From assembly GCA_001972305.1 (NCBI GenBank), contig BDDD01000434.1, positions 1-64,000 of the forward strand: a DNA stretch of 64,000 bases, in the 5' to 3' direction. A program made the translations under genes and the position numbers. This DNA is from Cephalotus follicularis (Eukaryota > Streptophyta > Magnoliopsida > Oxalidales > Cephalotaceae). Under the pieces are notes generated by a model. The model was not told the DNA's origin, ran no database searches, and saw only the letters and a list, made by a program, of their open reading frames with translations. Positions 24,901 through 34,137 of the stretch are shown piece after piece. The first letter of the stretch is position 1. Every line of letters begins with the position of its first letter.

Positions 24901-25137
24901 TGTGGCATGCATGACATATCTTTATACTGTTGCACGCATATCACCATTATGCTGATGCACTACATGAAATACATTGATATATTGTTACACGCATATTACT
25001 ATCTTATATGACTTTGGTTTAAAGTTTTAAATTTATAGCACTTTTTGGAGTATGATTATATATGATTGAATGACTGAAGAGAATGAATATCATGCGTCGG
25101 ATCGTGGGGGTTTACTCTCGCGGTTCGGGGCGCAACA
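21962..25137 (+). repeat. Gypsy-2 3' LTR
   Basis: 3176 bases, TGTAACGCCC start and TTCGGGGCGCAACA end. The CpG-rich words at 23505-23720 (CGTCGACGCTTTA and relatives) are better preserved than in the 5' LTR. It carries five copies of the 37-bp repeat. Confidence 0.93.
24388..24571 (+). repeat. 37-bp tandem repeat in the Gypsy-2 3' LTR (about 5 copies)
   Basis: Unit starts are at 24388, 24425, 24462, 24498 and 24535. It is the same unit as in the 5' LTR but with one more copy, so the array changed length after insertion or during reverse transcription. Confidence 0.9.
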
Positions 25138-25142
25138 TCATT

Positions 25143-25288
25143 TCATTAGGGATCATATAGAAAAAGAAGACATAGTTCTCTCATATATTCCCACAAAAGA
25201 ACAAATAGCAAATATTTTCACAAAATCTCTTGATGAAAATACCTTCTCTAATCTTAGAAGAGAACTAGGTTTATTTGAAATTGAATAA
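25143..25288 (+). pseudogene. Copia RNase H, 3' end
   Basis: Resumes exactly where the copia frame stopped at 14525 once one TCATT copy is removed. It reads FIRDHIEKEDIVLSYI, then TKEQIANIFTKSL and ends RRELGLFEIE with TAA at 25286-25288. This is the conserved C-terminus of plant copia RNase H. Confidence 0.92.
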
Positions 25289-25672
25289 ATGTTATATTCA
25301 TTTTGTTATTGTTTCATGATATTCCTTTTGATGATTTCCAAAAAGGGGGAGAAAATTAAAAGGCTAGATATGCATGTTTTAGAATGTATAATGTTTGATG
25401 TTTATAACTGTTTAATTATTATTTATTTTTTTTTTTTTTGGGTGCAAAGAAAGTGATTGAAGGATGGAGGTTCCATTAAAGGGGAGTTTCTCTTAAGGGG
25501 GAGTAAGGTGCTGAGTAATGAATGCTTAAATATTTTATCTCTTAGTATAATGAGCAGTAAGCTTCATGCATAAGTAAAGGGATGCTTATGGTTTATTTAA
25601 GGGGAGTTTGGGTTTGAATTTGTTTATGCCTTTTTATTCTGAATGCTTTTTCATCATCAAAAATGGGGAGAT
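25289..25672 (+). other. Copia 3' untranslated region and polypurine tract
   Basis: Non-coding, with several purine runs (AAAAAGGGGGAGAAAA near 25339, AAAGGGGAG near 25478, TTAAGGGGGAG near 25494, TTAAGGGGAG near 25599). The last, AAAAATGGGGAGAT, touches the LTR start at 25673 and is the probable plus-strand primer. Multiple runs like this are usual in plant copia elements. Confidence 0.75.
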
Positions 25673-28600
25673 TGTTGACATTTATGTGTTACAATCTTGG
25701 TTTTGATGATAACAAAGCACCTAATCTGTGTGTTTGATGTGAAGGATATGTTTAAAAGTAATAAACAGAAAACTTGCAATTGAAAACAAGGAAAATGCGC
25801 ATATCAGTCATATTGGCATCAACGTGCTGGGTTCAGATGTGTGTTTTGGGCTTTGCAAGATGATCTTCGTCAACGTGGTGTTTATTCTCGTCAACGTGCT
25901 AGGAATTGCAATATTGGCATCAACACCATTATGAAGACGTCAACGCCTAAAGGTGCAAAATCGGACAGTAGCTTTTGATGTTAACATAAAGATATATCTG
26001 CGTCAACACCTATGAGGTGGACGTTAATTCATATTTAGACGTCAACGCAAAAGGACGCACAAATCTCAAACAGAATTGGACTTTAACGCATAGAGAGAAT
26101 ATTGACACTCACAAATGACAGCTACGTCAACGCTATGAATACGCGTCAACGTGAATAAGGCAAGAATCGAACAGTAGCTTATGAAGTCAACGCGAAGAAC
26201 CAAAGGAGTTAACGCAATCAGAGATAGACGTCAACGCCATGCGTACACGTCAACGCCAAAGATAGCCAAACACAAAATCTGCAAGAATTGAAGGTGCTGA
26301 AATGGTGAAGATGTAATGACCTGAATTTCCATTAAAGATATTAATTATGGAAAGACGATTGCTATTGTGTAATTGGCAAATATTTCAAGGGACCGTAGTA
26401 TGACCCTACGCTCAGGGGGTTTGGGGGTTATTGTAATACCCGCTTTTGCGTATAAAATTTATTTTATGTTTATGGACTGCCTATTTGTTTTAAATATAAA
26501 TAACCCAAAATTTTGATTTATTTGGGCTAATTTAATTTCGAATATTGACCAATAAATATCTTTGGTAAATGGTTAAAGAAAATATATTTTTAAAACCATT
26601 TATCACTTGTATTTTGGAAAAAGCCAAATTATGCATTTTAAGAAGAAAATCTTTTAAAAAGGGAAATGTCCATTTTGTTTTAAAAGCGAATTATGCAAAA
26701 TCAATTGGAAAAGGAAATGGTTTATTTTCTTTAATTTTTGCCTTATTGCCGCCACCCTCTCTCCCAAATGGTCTCTCTCCCACATTAACTCTCTCACTTA
26801 TCCTCTCCCACATCAACTCTCTCTCTCTTTCCATTTCTCTCCCGCGTGTTGGCTCTCTCTCACTTATGCTCTCTCCGAAACCACACTCTGCATGCCTCTC
26901 ACTTTCTATATCTCTCCCATGCAATATCTCTTTTTCCTTATTTTTGCTTCTCACGCGTTTTGCCTCTTTAAAAGCCAGCCACCTTCTTTTCTTTGTTTTG
27001 CTATTTCTCTTCTTCTTCACCTACACGGTCGGACGCCATTGTTGAGCCATCACAGTGAGATTTCTTGCGCTTTCACCGTCGGCTCCATCATCATCCAGGT
27101 TTGATTCACTAAGCTTTGGTATAAGATCTTGTTATGCAATGATATAAACCATCTAATGATGCAAGCATTAATCTCTCTTTGTCTCCCCTGTTTCGGCTCT
27201 CTCCCTCATTCTCTCTGTGAAGCACCATTGTTGCAGCTCAGAGGGAAGCATCTTGCTTAGTCTCCATAGTACATCACTCCAGGTTCGGTTTCTCTCTTCC
27301 TTGTGGTGAACCGACGGTATATCCGTCTGACAGAGTGGAGGAAGTTAATTTTAATTTAATATTTCAATTAAGCAATTTTATGCTCGATATTTAAATAACT
27401 TATTTTTATATATCTTTTATAATTGTTACGTTCCTGTATTTTAAATTTCTTCCAATATTCGTGGTAAATGTCTATATTAAATTTATGTAAATTCTTAAAT
27501 TCTATGTTGAATTATGGCCAATTTCTTAACGAAATTCTATATTACTATTTTAAAATATTTCCGTTTGAAATATAAATGCTAGAAAATGTTGTACAAAGTT
27601 ATTTATGGATGCTTTGAGCTGATCACTCGAAGTATCAAGAAATGATTATTTTTACAAATGAGAAAATGCAACAAACTGAGATGAACAACGACTGGATTGC
27701 GATCCAGGGTGGATTAATCTAGTAAAAGATTAATGTTAAGGAGCGGAGAGTGCTCTTGGGCATGCATGCTTAGTAATGATAGTAATCGGGGAGTGCACAA
27801 TGCCCCGGTGAAGCGAAGGTTCAACATGGTTATTTACGTTTTTACAACCCCTCAGTATTTATGAAATATTCTGATTCATGAGATAGGGTCAGAAAAAGAA
27901 ATAAAATGTTATGTTTCATGAGATATGAGTAGAAAAGGAAATGAATGTGAAATGTTTTGGCTTTATAAAATAATACAAGACAATGGTTTTCAAGGAAGTT
28001 ATGTTTTCAAGTATTGCTGGACTATATATACCAGAAAATGTATGATTTTAGAAATGTTTTGATGTTATGAAATTTATCAGAGAAATAGATTTTGAAATGA
28101 AATGTTCTAGTTTTATAAAACTAAAAGACGACTTTCAATGTTGTTATGAAATGTATGATCTGGAAACGTTTTGATAAAGATTATCAAAAATAATGGATTT
28201 CGATAACTTTTATGACTATGATTCTTACTGAGCTATTTTGGTGCTCACTCCTTTCAATGTTTTGTTTTCAACTAAAATTTTCCAGGAAGGGATTGAACGA
28301 GGAAAGTCGAGCTTTAGCAGAAGTTCATAAGTGATTTTTCGAAGAGAAATTATGTGATGAAATAACATTCTTTTTGTATAAACAGTTTATGACATTATCA
28401 ATTAATGTTTTTCGTTGTGTAATGCTTTATGATAGATCCTGTGTAGATGTAAGATGTTGACTATGAATATGATGATTTCAATGAGAGTATAATATTTAAA
28501 GTGTAGTATGACAAGTTACAAGTTATTTATATGAGAAATTGGATAAATATTAGCAATTGGTAAGATTGCTAAAGGATTAAAGGTTTCACCCCCACGTAAC

Positions 28601-28860
28601 GCACCGACTCCCCGATGTTCGCTTTGAGCATAAAGTGGACTCGTATCGGGGGCGTTACAGAAGACTTACCATACAAGATTGCAACGGCTCTTTGACGATC
28701 TCCTTAATGAAAGCAACGATCATATTCAACAAGAAGCTTATAAATAGATGCTGAATCAAGTGAAGAAAAACAACAAGAGGAGAATCAAATCTTTGAGAAA
28801 GAGAAATCAGCATTCTAAAGTTATCTTTGTAATAAATAGATGCTGATTGTGACGTTCATT
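25673..28860 (+). repeat. Copia 3' LTR, split by a family X solo LTR
   Basis: Starts TGTTGACATTTATG. It carries about a dozen GACGTCAACGCC/GCGTCAACG words between 25870 and 26270. It is interrupted at 26312-28664 and resumes with a TATAAATA box at 28739-28746, so the promoter and transcript start lie in the right piece. The right boundary near 28860 is uncertain because no clear CA end or TSD was found. Confidence 0.7.
26312..28659 (+). mobile_element. Family X solo LTR, copy B
   Basis: A 2348-base TGTAATGACC...GGGCGTTACA block with exact TSD GAAGA (26307-26311 and 28660-28664). It has no coding sequence. A CT-rich stretch (26748-26930, CTCTCTCC repeats) is followed by a conserved block GGATTGCGATCC ... 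GTAATCGGGGAGTGC (27697-27795) that also occurs at 39978-40068. Oddly, a second LTR-like start, TGTAATACCCGC, occurs at 26432. The first 120 bases alone match copy A, so the block may be a composite. Confidence 0.75.
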
Positions 28861-29238
28861 CAAGCCTGTTTGACTTAGCAAGGAAGGAGCACTCCTTTTT
28901 AGTCTCTCCTCGGGCGGTCCCCTAACCTGTGAGGCCCCAAGGTTACCAATGGGTGAAGCCTCATGCCTATTCCTGGGGTGTCTCCACCTCGGGTTAGGTG
29001 AAGAACATTCTTCTTCGGAGTCGGGGTTTCGGGATGGTCTAGGCCCCCGTGGCGACCTTTCCCTTCTCCCCATCCTCGCTCTATGAATCTAGGGTTCCTG
29101 TCTTCCTTGATCCGCTAATATGGGCACTCGGTAAGTGTCAAAGTCAAAGTCATCGTCCCCCTCATCATGTTTTTAGCCATTGGATGGCTGTGGTGGATCA
29201 TGGGAAGGCGGGTCTGCTCCCCCACTTTCTGGCGAAGC
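28861..29238. other. Unclassified 0.4-kb GC-richer segment
   Basis: It differs in composition from its AT-rich neighbours. The minus strand has an 88-codon open frame (28807-29073) rich in Arg, Pro, Ser and Glu (MGRRERSPRGPRPSRNPDSE...). This resembles low-complexity leaders of some retroelement gag genes, but no domain can be named. No TSD or terminal repeat was found. Confidence 0.35.
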
Positions 29239-29667
29239 TGTAACGATCGTAATATTTCCGTTGAATTGTTAGATTTTTGTTATACAAAGTAACAAGTCAA
29301 GTTGTGCATAAAACAGGCAAATTTAAACATATCATAGCTATAATAAAGACGTCAACGCCAAAAGGTGTACAAAAGTTACCGAGATTTTAGACGTTAACAC
29401 CATTCGTAAGCATCGACGCCCAAATCAAACAGACAAGCATAACGGCTAGTTATCAGTGCAGATTAGTCCAAATGAAGAGTTCATTTCTTTTCAAGCAAGT
29501 TTAAGATCTTATTTTATTCTAATTAAGGACATGTGTCATACTAGGGAGTTAATAATCTAGATATTTAGCCAAGTGTCAAATTAGAATGATAAGAATGACA
29601 TGTGTCACCAAGCTAGAGAAGAGAGAGAAATGCTAATATCATCACATGGGCAAATAGAATGCTAGGT
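29239..29667 (+). mobile_element. Family X-like LTR, copy C, left piece
   Basis: Starts TGTAACGATCGTAATATTTCC and includes GACGTCAACGCC words (29349, 29422) and ATTAAGGACATGTGTC near 29524, shared with copy A. It is broken at 29667 by a minus-strand LTR and continues at 39321. Confidence 0.5.
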
Positions 29668-30066
29668 TAACAAGACCCGTTCCCAAAACCACCCAAGGAG
29701 ACGAGCCTGCCAGGGAAGGCACACCTGCCAACAACCTCCGAACCAACAACCGCCCGAGCAGACCAACATAGACAAAGCCAGGGGTCCATTACGCAAAGGC
29801 TCGACGAGGAAGTCAGGGCTAGGAAAGCGTAATACCACTGGGGATAAAGAGCAAGGACTTAAAAGAAACTACCGAGGGACCCAAACGCCCCGTTTCACTT
29901 AAGCCCGAGCAAACCCCACACGTGGACACGCTAAAACACCAAGGTCTACTAAAAGCCAGAGGAACTAAAATGCTAGGTTCTTCACCTCAGAAAACCAAAC
30001 ACTAAAGCGCTTGGGTTCAACTTGAACTAGGCATCTGCGGAAACCCAAGCACTCCAAGATGCCCAA

Positions 30067-32799
30067 TGTAACGCCCCGTAGCTGTTTTGGAGCTAAAGAG
30101 AAGAACTTTTATGGTGTATAATTTTTTTTATGGGCTTTGGACTTAATTGAGTGAGAGAAGAAAGTTAACTGTGGTTAAGTGTTATAAGCCCAAGTGAAAA
30201 GCATGATTAGTGGAGGTTAAAGGTCTTAAGTGCAAAGCTTGTTAAGGAAGCTTCCATATCCCAAGACGTTTGACGGCTCATGTTGGGAGTTGTGGAGATA
30301 TATCTAGTGATGTGGTCTTTCTTTTCTTTAGTTTTAGCAGATATAGAGAGTTTTAGAGTGAGAGAGAGAGCTCTAGTTCCTTTTTCTTCTTCTTCTTCGT
30401 TGACGAGCAGGAGGAGAACAGCAGTTCGAAGCTTTCCAAGCTTAGCGGAGAAGCAGCCAGGCGATGTAGCAGACGAGGAGATAGAGGAGAAGTTCTCGTC
30501 AGAGGAAGCCAGTAAGAACGTAGCCAAGAACTGTGAGTGGGACATTCTTTCCATGTTTCTAGTTATTTCATGATGTTCTTGATAATTCTTAAGCTTTCTA
30601 ATCCCTAGTACAGTGAGAGTTTTGTAACAGCAATTTGTTTCCCTAGTGTCCTTGTATGTTTCTTTTGACATAAGAGAGAGAAAGAGAGTTTCTCGAGCAC
30701 TAGAGCTCAAGTTCTTTAAGTAAATTAGTCACTTTCTAGTAAGATAACGCGTACGTGCTCAACCCCAACTCCTCGACCTACTATTGTCTATGATGGGAAT
30801 TCGAGCGAGTCTGCCCCCGGGTTCCATACCTAGATCTCTTTTACACTATTGTCTATGATGGTGTTTAGGGTATGAGTGTAGCTGAGCACTATGTACATAG
30901 CTCCAACCTCCTCGGTCTACTATTGTCTATGATAGGAAGCCGGGTGAGACTGTCCCCAGGTCCTACCTGGATCTCCTTGACGCTATTGTCTATGATGGTG
31001 TTAAGGGTTTGAGTACAGCAAAGCTAAGTTGCTAAAAGTATAGATTAGAGCCTTTCAGTAAGACTTCTAGAGGAGGACTTTGTCCTCGGCAGTCATGCCA
31101 TCGGCATCAATGCCTTGGTTCAGAGGAAAGCTCTGTCCTTCGTAGTCATGCCACCAGCCCAGATAAGTAAGAAAAGCAAAGAATAGCAAGAACAAAAGGG
31201 AACCATGGGTTCTCAGCAGTTACTACCAAGCAGGCTTCGGCCTAGATCAGCTCAGCGCCACTATAAGTTGGCAACTATATTATGTAAACAGCAGGCTTCG
31301 GCCTAGATCAGCATAGAAAAGCCAGTTCCTAGCTTAGTTGTTCTCCTCGGGTGTTTAGCCGGGAAGGACCCCAGTTCTTTATTAGTTATCTTTCTTTTAA
31401 TGAGTTGTATCTTAAGTTCTTTTCAGCTTTTTATGAACGTTCTAGAACTAGCTAAGCAGAGAAATAGTAAGCTTTTCTTTCAGGTGTTTTGAGCATTTCT
31501 TTATTGTATGCCATGACAAATGTTTGTTTACAGTTCTTTTCCCCAGTTGGGATAGTTTTCATGTTCATGGTAATCTTTCTTTCAGCACATTGATTTATAA
31601 GAATGTACCAGAGGATGTTTCGTTCTCATTCATTTAGTCTGTTGGACTAATCCCCTCACAGATTGTTTTGTAGACCAGCCAGCAGGAGGAGACCCTCCAG
31701 CTCAACAATAGATAGCTAGCAAGGTAGTTTTTGAGCTTACGCCGAGGAACGTTAGCTCGGGCGTTAGCATTGCATAACATGAGGCATTCTTTGGTTTCTG
31801 TTACCCTTCTTTTGTAGTAGAGTAGTTGAGAGTTTTCTTATGTAAAGATACGATGTCCTTTTTGCTGCAAGAGAAGGCATGTTCGTATGCCATGGATGAT
31901 ATATATAATGGTTTTATGCTTTCGAGATATGATATAGATGTTTTGAGTTCACAGATGTGTTTATCTTATGTTTTTATGTAAGTTTCATGTTTTGAGTTTT
32001 GTGATCCCACACCTGGCAGAGGAGCTAGAGAGTCCCCGGGCTTGTGTAGCGGAGAAGAGCTTAGCGGGGAAGAATAGTTGAGGCTAAGGTGGTTGCCTTA
32101 AGTTTTTGGAGTTTTACCAGTGGAGGCAGGGTGTCCCCGGGTAAGGTTGCTTTGGAGTATGACCCTGAGAAGGAGTCCTCGGGTCGTGCCAGGGAAGGCT
32201 GGTTAGGAGAAGGCCCGGGAAGGGTATAAGTTGATGTTAGTGTTTTTAAGTTCAGCAGGGTTTTACGCCAGGGGACAAGTTATGTGTGCGTGGTCTGCCA
32301 GGGGAGTTTAAGGGATCACGTGGAGCGTGCGTGAGTTTCTCTCTAGGCGTTAGTTACGCGCAGCGTTTTGAAGTCGAGCTAAGGGTGTTTAGCCTAGGAA
32401 GGAGAAAGACCCGAGGACAAGGAGTGTCCCCGGGCATGTTAGTTAAGTGTGCTCGTGGGTTGCACGTGTGTGCTCTCCCCGGCCATGCTTTGCGTATTAC
32501 TTAAGTCCATGTGATGAGCACGTGGGGCTTAAGTAATGCAGTGCGTTTTGGAGCCTTGGTTAAGTAAAGCCTTGGGTGTTATTGTTACGGCGCGTTGGAG
32601 TTTTGGTTTGAAGTTCTGTGCGGGGCATGATCAGGAGAGGAGCTAGCTCCTCTGCCCCAGCTGCCCAGTTAGCTGCGTGTCCAATCCAGCCCAGGCTTTC
32701 TCCTTGGGCAATTTCAGTTTAAGAGCGTTGTTGGCAAGAGGAGTGCCATCCCCGGTCAAGGCTCGTGTCCCATAGAGTTAGCGGGAACTAGTCTTGACA
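30067..32799 (+). repeat. TRGAG-3 5' LTR
   Basis: TGTAACGCCCCGTAG to GTCTTGACA. Around 30770-31000 the phrase CTATTGTCTATGATGG recurs four times in a loose repeat. From 32030 on, TCCCCGGGC / CCTCGGG words recur (32034, 32132, 32176, 32427). A CT-rich element and a short arginine/serine-rich frame (30280-30573) are mirrored in the 3' LTR and are not called as genes. Confidence 0.93.
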
Positions 32800-32801
32800 A
32801 G

Positions 32802-32816
32802 TTTGGTATCAAAGAC
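32802..32816 (+). other. TRGAG-3 primer binding site
   Basis: TTTGGTATCAAAGACG lies two bases after the LTR. It is the tRNA-Met site with one change (CAAAG for CAGAG). Confidence 0.75.
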
Positions 32817-32939
32817 GAAGGTTTAAGTTTCCTTGTGTTTTCTTTGTTAGCTAGTGGGGTATCTTGTTGGGTTGCATTCATGCATTGCATATAGGTTGCA
32901 ACGTTTTCATGACACGTTAGCGTGTTGTCGTACAAGACG

Positions 32940-34010
32940 ATGCCACCCAAGACACATAGCGAAGGTCGTGTAGATCACAGCAGAGGTCGTGGTAGAGGCA
33001 GAGGAAGAGCGATTCCTCGCCAGACAGTGGAGCAAGAGGTTCCAATGGAAGCTCCAGAGGAACAAGCACATGTGGAAGTTGAAGAGTAGGTAGCGCAGCA
33101 GGTACCAGAGGAGCCTGTCCCAGCAGCGCTGTCAGTTGCGCGTACGCCTCCTCCAGCACCTACCAGTGGACCTCAACCTCTTCCAGTGGAACGCATGCAA
33201 CGGTTGGGGGAAACATCCTTCGAGGGAACAGGAGAACCCATGGATGCAGATACGTGGTTGAACCACCTAGAAGAGATCTTCGTTCAGCTAGAGATAGCAG
33301 AGGACACGAGGGTAAGGAATGCGTCTTTCTTCCTTGCAAAAGGTGCACGAAGATGGTGGATGCTCTTGTACCTCGGCACGAGAGCTCGAAAGAGATCATG
33401 TGGGAGAATTTAAAGAAGGAGTTTAGACAGTACTTCTTTCAACCCATGTTCATTAAAGAGAAGAGAAAGGACTTTTTGTATCTGCGACAAGGTAATGGGA
33501 CTGTATCTCAGTACGAGTATCGTTTTATGGACTGGTCCCATTTTGCTCCAGCCCTGGTAGGAGATCAAGAGGAGCGATGTGAGAAGTTTCTTGAGGGCCG
33601 TAGACCCGAGATCATGCACATGGTGTCAGTCACACTGTGGACAGTGTTCATCGACTTGGTGGAAGCTACCAAGTGAGTGGAGTCGAGCCTAGCCGACCAG
33701 AGGATGCATCAAGAGCAAGGACGGAAGAGATCCTCATCTCAGTTCGAGTAGGCAGAGAACCCCTCCAAGGCTCAGAAGCAGTGGGGACCTCAATCCTCAA
33801 ACAATGTCAAAGGAGGAGCTTCTCAGCAGACACAAACGGCTCTAGTTGCTAGTAGTGTTCAAGGGAGTTCTTACCAGAGTAACAGAGCGCCTCAGTGTGA
33901 AGTTTGTGGCAAGCTGCATTCTGGAGAACGCGAGAAGGGAAGTTTTGCATGTTACAGGTGCGGCAAAGAAGGGCACATGAAGAGATCTTACGTTCTGTGT
34001 TTCTTCTTTA
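32940..34010 (+). pseudogene. TRGAG-3 gag remnant
   Basis: The ATG at 32940 opens MPPKTHSEGRVDHSRGRGRG, an Arg/Gly-rich leader. A TAG follows near 33087. The frame resumes with the gag core (MDADTWLNHLEEIFVQLEIAED, then GARRWWMLL). A frameshift near 33370-33390 moves to the frame with FRQYFFQPMFIKEKRKDF, LRQGNGTVSQYEYRF and KFLEGRRPEI, ending at a stop at 33676. A zinc knuckle remnant, CYRCGKEGHMKRSY (about 33952), has Tyr where the last Cys should be. Expected protease and pol do not follow, and a 3' untranslated tail begins at once. Confidence 0.85.
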
Positions 34011-34124
34011 GTATGATAAGTTAAGTTATAGTATCTATTAGTTGAGCATAGTTGCAGAGAAGCCAGAGGATAGAGCAGTTTTTCCTAAGGTGTGACTTAA
34101 GGAACTTTGAGGACAAAATTTCTT

Positions 34125-34137
34125 AAGGTGGGGAGGT
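34125..34137 (+). other. TRGAG-3 polypurine tract
   Basis: AAGGTGGGGAGGT abuts the 3' LTR start at 34138. Confidence 0.75.

Larger units (their letters stand above)
14526..25137 (+). mobile_element. Gypsy-2: old Ty3/gypsy element inside the copia RNase H
   Basis: LTRs at 14526-18567 and 21962-25137 flank a 3.4-kb interior with a primer site and a badly decayed pol. The TSD TCATT is exact at 14521-14525 and 25138-25142. The 5' LTR begins TTTAACGCCC where the 3' copy has TGTAACGCCC, so the canonical TG has mutated. The 5' LTR is ~870 bases longer mainly because an 800-base inverted copia solo LTR sits in it. No intact gag was recognised. Confidence 0.92.
692..28860 (+). mobile_element. Ty1/copia element, fragmented by three insertions
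   Basis: The pieces are leader 692-785, gag to RNase H 10696-14525, RNase H end 25143-25288, and 3' untranslated region plus 3' LTR from 25673. The domain order protease, integrase, reverse transcriptase, RNase H defines the Ty1/copia superfamily. The LTR start TGTTGACATTTATG with TTTTGATGATAACA, and the repeated AAAGGGGGAG purine runs before it, resemble plant Tork/SIRE-type elements, but the lineage is not settled from sequence alone. Each interruption has an exact 5-bp TSD. This is the oldest layer of the left nest and is dead by multiple stops, frameshifts and altered zinc or catalytic residues. The right end near 28860 is approximate. Confidence 0.8.

Noticed and set aside
26569..27104. 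158-codon frame with a hydrophobic Leu/Ser/Phe stretch, possible membrane protein
   Set aside because: It translates a CTCTCTCC-rich part of a solo LTR. A similar CT-rich leader is common in LTRs and no homologous frame is seen in the other family X copies.
30280..30573. 97-codon frame repeated at 34351-34644, possible duplicated gene
   Set aside because: The two copies are simply the two TRGAG-3 LTRs, on opposite sides of gag, with changed start codon context and no known domain.
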